DNA of 9,853 bases from positions 1-9,853 of the forward strand of contig CAZBBX010000049.1 in the NCBI GenBank assembly GCA_964490325.1, read 5' to 3'. The stretch is from DAOPJM01 sp964490325. Lineage in GTDB: Bacteria; Bacillota; Clostridia; Christensenellales; CAG-138. The position numbers were made by a program, and so were the translations under genes. A model generated the notes under the pieces. The model ran no database searches. It worked only from the letters and a program-made list of their open reading frames with translations, and was not told the origin of the DNA. Positions 5,581 to 9,853 of this stretch are shown in pieces (the first letter of the stretch is position 1; each line of letters opens with the position of its first letter).

Positions 5581-8500
5581 CTACTCTCGCTCCGAGATCG
5601 CCTTGAACGCCCGCTTGCCCTCCAAGGACAGAATGGACAGCGCGCTGCCCAACGCATAGCTTGCCGCAAACAGCCAAGGATCGGCTCCGCCAAGCAGCGA
5701 CCCGTATCCAAGCAGCGCCGCGACGCCCGCTCCCAAACCTGCTCCGATGCAGAGCAGGATACACTGTTCCATAAAGAAGGTCGTAAAGATCCGTCCGCGC
5801 CGCGTACCCATGCCGCGCATAATGGCGATCTCCTCGCGCCTTGCGTTCGTCATCAAAAACGCCATGATGAGCCCCACCGCGCAGCTCAACGCCAAGAGGA
5901 TGGGATAAAGGATCTCCATGTAGGTGCTGCGCTGCGCCAGATCGCTCATGGAGCTTTCGTACTCCGAATCAAGGAGCATGACCGCAAGACGAATGTAGAT
6001 CTCCTGCTTGGGGCCCGAGAAGCCCGCCTCCTCCAAGGCGTCCTTGAACGCCGTCAGCTCGCGGGTGTCCTTGAGCGTGAAGCTGCACGAACGCGCATAC
6101 TCGTTCGACAGGAGCACCTGCATCAGCTCCTGCATGGGCAGGGTCTGAATGTTCTCCACCTTGCGCAGCGACATGCCAAAGTTCTTGTAGCGTGCCGTTG
6201 TGGCCTCCTCGCCCTCGGAAAGGCCGTCCAAGTCGAGCATGTTCTCGGGCAGAGGACAGTAGATCTGCTCCTCGCCGCCCTGCTTGTAGAAGCTGCCGAC
6301 GATCTTCATGTCCACGTTGAGGAAGGGCGCATACGGTCCCTGATAGCCCTCGCCGTAATAGGAGTAGCTGCTGCTGTTCGTAAAGTAATCATAGCCAACG
6401 TATACGCGTATGGTATCGCCCAACGACAGTCCGTTCGCCTGCAGGAAGTTGACGGAGACCGCACAAGTCAGCTCGTCCCAATCCGTTATTTGAAAGCTCT
6501 CCGCCCCGTAGCCGTCCAAATAGGTACAACTGAACTCCGAGAAGCGGAACTCCGGCGCGCTTGCGGGGTCGTTGGTGACAACGATGTTCGGCGCATTTTC
6601 AAGCACCTGCCAGTAACGTTCCAAAGCGTAGGGGTTGTCCGGCCAAGGCGCATCCTCCACGGGATAGCTCGTGCCGTCCGCGCCCATGACCTTGCCAAGA
6701 TAGATATAGTTTTTCGTGTAGCTGACGGCTACGTTTTCCACATAGCCCATATCGATCAGCTCCTGCACATGGTCCATGCCCAGCATGAGCTTGTTGGAAT
6801 ACTTGCCGCTGAGGGTGACAAAGCTGCCTTTGATGACCGTGGTGTCGCTCAGCTCCTCCTGCGCCCTTTGATAGGACGCAATGGTGCCAAGCAGCGTAGA
6901 GATGAACAGCAGCATCGCTAACGACACCGTAGGCACCGCCAAGCTGCGTATCCCGCCGCGGCGCATGGACAGAAGGGTATAGCGCAGCGCTCCGCCGCCC
7001 ACTGCGCTGGAGCGCTTGGGCGGATGCAGGCGTTGGGTGTGATTCCTTTTTTGCAGCACCCTGCCCTCGATGGTGCGGCGCGCAAAGTAGACGCAAAGGA
7101 GCAGTGCCAAGAGGAAGGTCAGCGCCGCCACCAGCACCGCAAGCAGGACGGAGCTTTCCGTGATGGGCGTGAACGCCTTGGTCAGCCCCATGTAGCCGTC
7201 GCTGTAGCGCAGATCCAGCGCCTGCAGCTCGGAGACCAGCTTATAGGCGTCGCCCAGCAGGCTGCCCGCATAGTGCGCGCCCAGCCATGCCCCCGCCGTA
7301 CAGGAGACGAGCGCGATCAGCCCCGCGCCGAACAGCAGGTACAGACGTACCTCTCGCTTGCGCATTCCAAAGCAGCGCATGGTCTCCACCGCCGTTCGCT
7401 GCTTGTCCACAAACAGGAAGGCAAAGCAGATGAGGATCAGTACCGCCGCGATGACCGAGATGCTCGTCAGCGCCACGGAAGCGTTCAAAATGACCTGCAG
7501 GGAGTCCGCGACCTGCTGATAGCCCTGATCGTAAAGGCTGATGGTGGCACGCTTGGGCAGCAGCGGCGTGGCCGCCTCCACAAAGGCGTCCGCCGTACCG
7601 TTTTGCAGCGTGGCCTGCCCCAAGCTGTACATCAGGCTGAAGGGAGCGTTGCCTGCTGCCTTGCCCGGAATGTAAAAGTTGTACTGCAGCCCCTCATAAT
7701 AGTTGACGATGCCTATGACCGTGTAGCTCTCCGCGTCGCTCAGCTCGTCGCTGCCCCAGTAGCAGTCCGCCACGGGCGCGTCGCCGTTGGAGATCGTTTG
7801 AAGCGGCAGGCTGTCGCCCACCGTGACGCCGCAGGATTTGGCGATGGTCTCCGTGATGACGCACACCTTCGCTTCGGAGGCATATTCCTCCTCCGTAAAG
7901 AGCCGCCCCTCCTTGAGGCGTACCCAGCTTTGATGGAACTCCTCTAACTCGGCGATGTTCGCGGTGCGGTACACATAGACCTTGTTGTTCATCAGGCGAT
8001 AGTAATCGCCCATGTCCTTGTACACGCCGCCCGCCGCCGTCAAGTAGTCCTCGGCGGAATCCAGCTTGTATGCCGCCGCGATCTTGGAGCAGTCCACGCC
8101 TGCCTTCTCCGCCGCCGCGCCGTAGAAGGTGGTCAGATCCACCGTGACCACGGTGGTGGACAGGCTCTGTATCCTGCCGTGGATGACGTAGACGGCGTCC
8201 TCGCTCAGCTCATTGGCAAGGCCGTTGACATTGAGGTAGACGCTGCGTCCCTCCACATCGGCACGATAGCAGTAGGGTGCGCGCAGGACCTTGACAAAGT
8301 ATTGGTCGCTGCCGATGATGTGGTAGGCGTCGGTGATGACCAGCACCACGTTATCTTGGTAAGGCACCAGTGCGGAGTGCGCCGAAAAATTCTCTAATAG
8401 TCCCAGCGAGCAGTTGGTGGCCTCGTAGCGCGTGACCTGCGGAAGCGCCGCGATGGCGTCAAAGTCGATGGCGGCGACCTCCTGCTGCATGGTCTCGTCG

Positions 8501-8718
8501 TAGACGGATTCGTCGGGGTAGTTCTCCCCCACATACTCCAGTACGGCAATGGTGGTGTAGTTCTCGTCGCAGTCGTGAAGCATCCGCGCAGCCGAGAACC
8601 AGGTGTTCACGCCCAGATACAAAAAGGCGGTGACCGCCACGATGAGCAACGCGAACAGCACCGTCTTGAACGGCGTACGCAAGATGCTGTTCTTACTGTT
8701 GCGCAGGATCATTCGCAT
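5581..8718 (-). CDS. FtsX/MacB-like ABC permease with two core modules
   Basis: A 1045-aa membrane protein. Module 1: a membrane helix at about 18-37, a large extracytoplasmic domain at about 40-410 (MacB-PCD-like position), and three membrane segments at about 415-436, 458-488 and 523-546. Module 2: a helix at about 595-615, a second large outside domain at about 616-930, and segments at about 934-957, 978-1005 and 1012-1031. The FtsX-type cytosolic loop with a charged (E)xMRxxGxR core occurs twice (RTAVETMRCFGMRKRE at 441-456 and REEIAIMRGMGTRR at 961-974). One chain therefore likely carries both halves of the pore. This family works by mechanotransmission and moves peptides, lipoproteins or drugs, or controls cell-wall enzymes; the substrate here is unknown. 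GGAGGGAG (8729-8736) lies 10 nt upstream of the ATG. The gene sits 36 nt after the E2-like gene and 10 nt before its ATPase. Confidence 0.93.
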   Translation of the reverse strand: MRMILRNSKNSILRTPFKTVLFALLIVAVTAFLYLGVNTWFSAARMLHDCDENYTTIAVLEYVGENYPDESVYDETMQQEVAAIDFDAIAALPQVTRYEATNCSLGLLENFSAHSALVPYQDNVVLVITDAYHIIGSDQYFVKVLRAPYCYRADVEGRSVYLNVNGLANELSEDAVYVIHGRIQSLSTTVVTVDLTTFYGAAAEKAGVDCSKIAAAYKLDSAEDYLTAAGGVYKDMGDYYRLMNNKVYVYRTANIAELEEFHQSWVRLKEGRLFTEEEYASEAKVCVITETIAKSCGVTVGDSLPLQTISNGDAPVADCYWGSDELSDAESYTVIGIVNYYEGLQYNFYIPGKAAGNAPFSLMYSLGQATLQNGTADAFVEAATPLLPKRATISLYDQGYQQVADSLQVILNASVALTSISVIAAVLILICFAFLFVDKQRTAVETMRCFGMRKREVRLYLLFGAGLIALVSCTAGAWLGAHYAGSLLGDAYKLVSELQALDLRYSDGYMGLTKAFTPITESSVLLAVLVAALTFLLALLLCVYFARRTIEGRVLQKRNHTQRLHPPKRSSAVGGGALRYTLLSMRRGGIRSLAVPTVSLAMLLFISTLLGTIASYQRAQEELSDTTVIKGSFVTLSGKYSNKLMLGMDHVQELIDMGYVENVAVSYTKNYIYLGKVMGADGTSYPVEDAPWPDNPYALERYWQVLENAPNIVVTNDPASAPEFRFSEFSCTYLDGYGAESFQITDWDELTCAVSVNFLQANGLSLGDTIRVYVGYDYFTNSSSYSYYGEGYQGPYAPFLNVDMKIVGSFYKQGGEEQIYCPLPENMLDLDGLSEGEEATTARYKNFGMSLRKVENIQTLPMQELMQVLLSNEYARSCSFTLKDTRELTAFKDALEEAGFSGPKQEIYIRLAVMLLDSEYESSMSDLAQRSTYMEILYPILLALSCAVGLIMAFLMTNARREEIAIMRGMGTRRGRIFTTFFMEQCILLCIGAGLGAGVAALLGYGSLLGGADPWLFAASYALGSALSILSLEGKRAFKAISERE

Positions 8719-8754
8719 GAGCCGCTCTCTCCCTCCGGCCGCAATAGCGTCGTC

Positions 8755-9648
8755 TTAACTGTCGAAATTTACGACCGCGGGTCTGCCCTCCAAGCGTGAC
8801 GGATCCTTCAGGTACTCCTTCATGCGCTGAAACGCCATCGCATAGTAGGAACCTGAGCAGATCCGCTCGTCCATGACCAAGCCGATGGGCAGGCAGCGCT
8901 TGTGAACGATCTCACCACGCACACGGAAGGGGACCTCCCGCAGATTGCCCATGGAGAAGATCATGCTGGTGGTGCCGAAATCGTAGATGTGGTGAAAGAT
9001 GTGGTTCGTACGGATGGAAGCCAGATTCGTCACCACAAAGCTGGTATGGAAGGGGCTCGCCTTGATGATGCTGTAGGGCAGCAGACCAAACTTGTCCAAG
9101 AATTTGAACACGCCTACGCCGAAGCTGCAAAGTCCCGGCACCTTCAAAAGCGTCTTGATGAGCTTGTCGGTGGAGTTGGTGTCGCCGCTCTCGCGGTTGT
9201 CGCGGATGTACGCGTCCATCTTCTCCTGCACGGTCAAAAGGTCGTCGTCCATGTTGAAGTAGGCCTTGTTCATCGTGCCATCCAGCTCACCGTTCTTCAG
9301 CACGACCATGCCCACCGCAAACTCCTTGCGGGCATAGATGCGCTTGTTGACCACGAAACGATTGAGGAAGGGATATTCCGCCGCCGTGCGCAGCACCGCC
9401 GCCACCACGACCGCCAGATGGGACAGGTAATGTCCCTCCTTGCGCTGCTCGTTGATGTAGCGCTGCATCGGCTCGATGGGGATGTTCAGCTCGATGGAGT
9501 TACAGGCGTCCGAGCGCTTCTTCATGATGAACGCCGCCACCTGATACATGGGTGAAATATCCTTGACCCGTTTTCCGTCTGCTCGCATTTTTCCTCCAAA
9601 CCGCGCTTTCTCGCGCAATTTATAAAATTTTGTATAGTCTAATGCCAT
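8755..9648 (-). CDS. E2-like acyltransferase-fold protein, probably not a true E2
   Basis: A 297-aa protein resembling the catalytic domain of 2-oxoacid dehydrogenase E2 (chloramphenicol acetyltransferase fold). Recognisable pieces are the LNRFVVNKRIYAR stretch (95-107), the SFVVTNLASI strand (203-212), and a C-terminal segment like the E2 active-site helix (DERICSGSYYA, 260-270, then MKEYLKDP). True E2 proteins have HxxxDG there with catalytic His and Asp. Here Glu261 takes the His place and Ser265 the Asp place, so classical catalysis is unlikely. There is no lipoyl domain or subunit-binding domain, and no E1 or E3 gene nearby. From memory, a stand-alone clostridial family carries DERxxDG, so the Glu may be family-wide and the Ser specific to this copy. 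The start is uncertain: ATG 9648 lacks a Shine-Dalgarno site, whereas ATG 9588 has GGAGG 4 nt upstream but would cut a conserved N-terminal FGG. It is likely first in the ABC operon. Confidence 0.85.
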   Translation of the reverse strand: MALDYTKFYKLREKARFGGKMRADGKRVKDISPMYQVAAFIMKKRSDACNSIELNIPIEPMQRYINEQRKEGHYLSHLAVVVAAVLRTAAEYPFLNRFVVNKRIYARKEFAVGMVVLKNGELDGTMNKAYFNMDDDLLTVQEKMDAYIRDNRESGDTNSTDKLIKTLLKVPGLCSFGVGVFKFLDKFGLLPYSIIKASPFHTSFVVTNLASIRTNHIFHHIYDFGTTSMIFSMGNLREVPFRVRGEIVHKRCLPIGLVMDERICSGSYYAMAFQRMKEYLKDPSRLEGRPAVVNFDS

Positions 9649-9841
9649 GTTGCTACAATATATCACATACCATCGCCAAAAGAAACTGCCTTCTCGCTTT
9701 TTTCATACTATTTTACAAGTATTTCTTTCATCAAACCGCCGCTGCGGGCACGACCTTCCAAGATCTGTAAAGAAAAACCGCGCTCCCCCGCAAATAACGG
9801 CTCTATACTAAATATTGGGGTAAGGAGAAAAAAAGAGAAGC

Positions 9842-9853
9842 ATGTTGCTTCAA
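9842..9853 (+). CDS. Possible start of a divergent plus-strand gene, cut by the window edge
   Basis: An ATG at 9842 opens a plus-strand frame that runs off the window after four codons (MLLQ). AAGGAG lies at 9822-9827, giving a rather long 14-nt spacing. TATACT at 9804-9809 could be a -10 box, but no matching -35 was seen 16-18 bp upstream. The intergenic stretch 9649-9853 is AT-rich between about 9610 and 9740, as expected between divergent promoters, and holds no other gene. The product is unknown. Confidence 0.25.

Noticed and set aside
5571..5711. A longer N-terminus for the ABC ATPase reaching to 5711
   Set aside because: The extra residues are Arg- and Cys-rich, unlike the family, and lie inside the permease gene. 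A strong ribosome site marks the start at 5570.
5563..6921. A 452-codon plus-strand open frame opposite the permease gene
   Set aside because: The antisense composition is rich in Arg, His and Gln, there is no ribosome site, and the minus-strand permease has clear membrane and FtsX features over the same bases.

Overview
The window looks like a piece of chromosome from a GC-rich, low-copy-repeat member of the Clostridia (Bacillota), possibly a gut Oscillospirales- or Christensenellales-like lineage. The reasons are a full-length RNase Y, purine-rich Shine-Dalgarno sites in front of most genes, one consensus sigma-A promoter, U-tailed intrinsic terminators, and a YcxB-like membrane protein. 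The genus cannot be named from the sequence. No rRNA, tRNA, IS element, phage gene or CRISPR array was seen.

All seven well-supported genes lie on the minus strand, so transcription runs from right to left. Right block (about 9648 to 4893): an E2-like acyltransferase-fold protein (297 aa) with a degenerate active-site motif, then a 1045-aa FtsX/MacB-type ABC permease with two core modules, then its 225-aa ATPase. The gaps of 36 and 10 nt suggest one operon encoding an ABC efflux or envelope system. A weak hairpin-plus-T-tract follows the ATPase and abuts the next promoter.

Middle block (4810 to 3029): rny (RNase Y, GTG start) behind a consensus -35/-10 with a 17-bp spacer. It has a roughly 157-nt leader with three hairpins and a possible 18-codon upstream ORF, and it ends in a strong intrinsic terminator.

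Left block (3010 to 145): an M19-family (renal-dipeptidase-like) metallopeptidase, a YcxB-like membrane protein with an added C-terminal domain, and a zinc-ribbon membrane protein with a Glu/Pro pentapeptide-repeat linker. The gaps of 33 and 31 nt again suggest an operon. The first 120 bases hold three hairpins in a row, the last being a plus-strand intrinsic terminator, so a rightward gene probably ends just outside the window. A divergent plus-strand gene may begin at the right edge.

The most unusual item is the E2-like protein in an apparent operon with an FtsX-type exporter. It has no lipoyl or subunit-binding domains, and the HxxxDG catalytic motif is replaced. The structured rny leader, which may let RNase Y control its own mRNA, is the second item to check. 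The rest is ordinary core or housekeeping chromosome.
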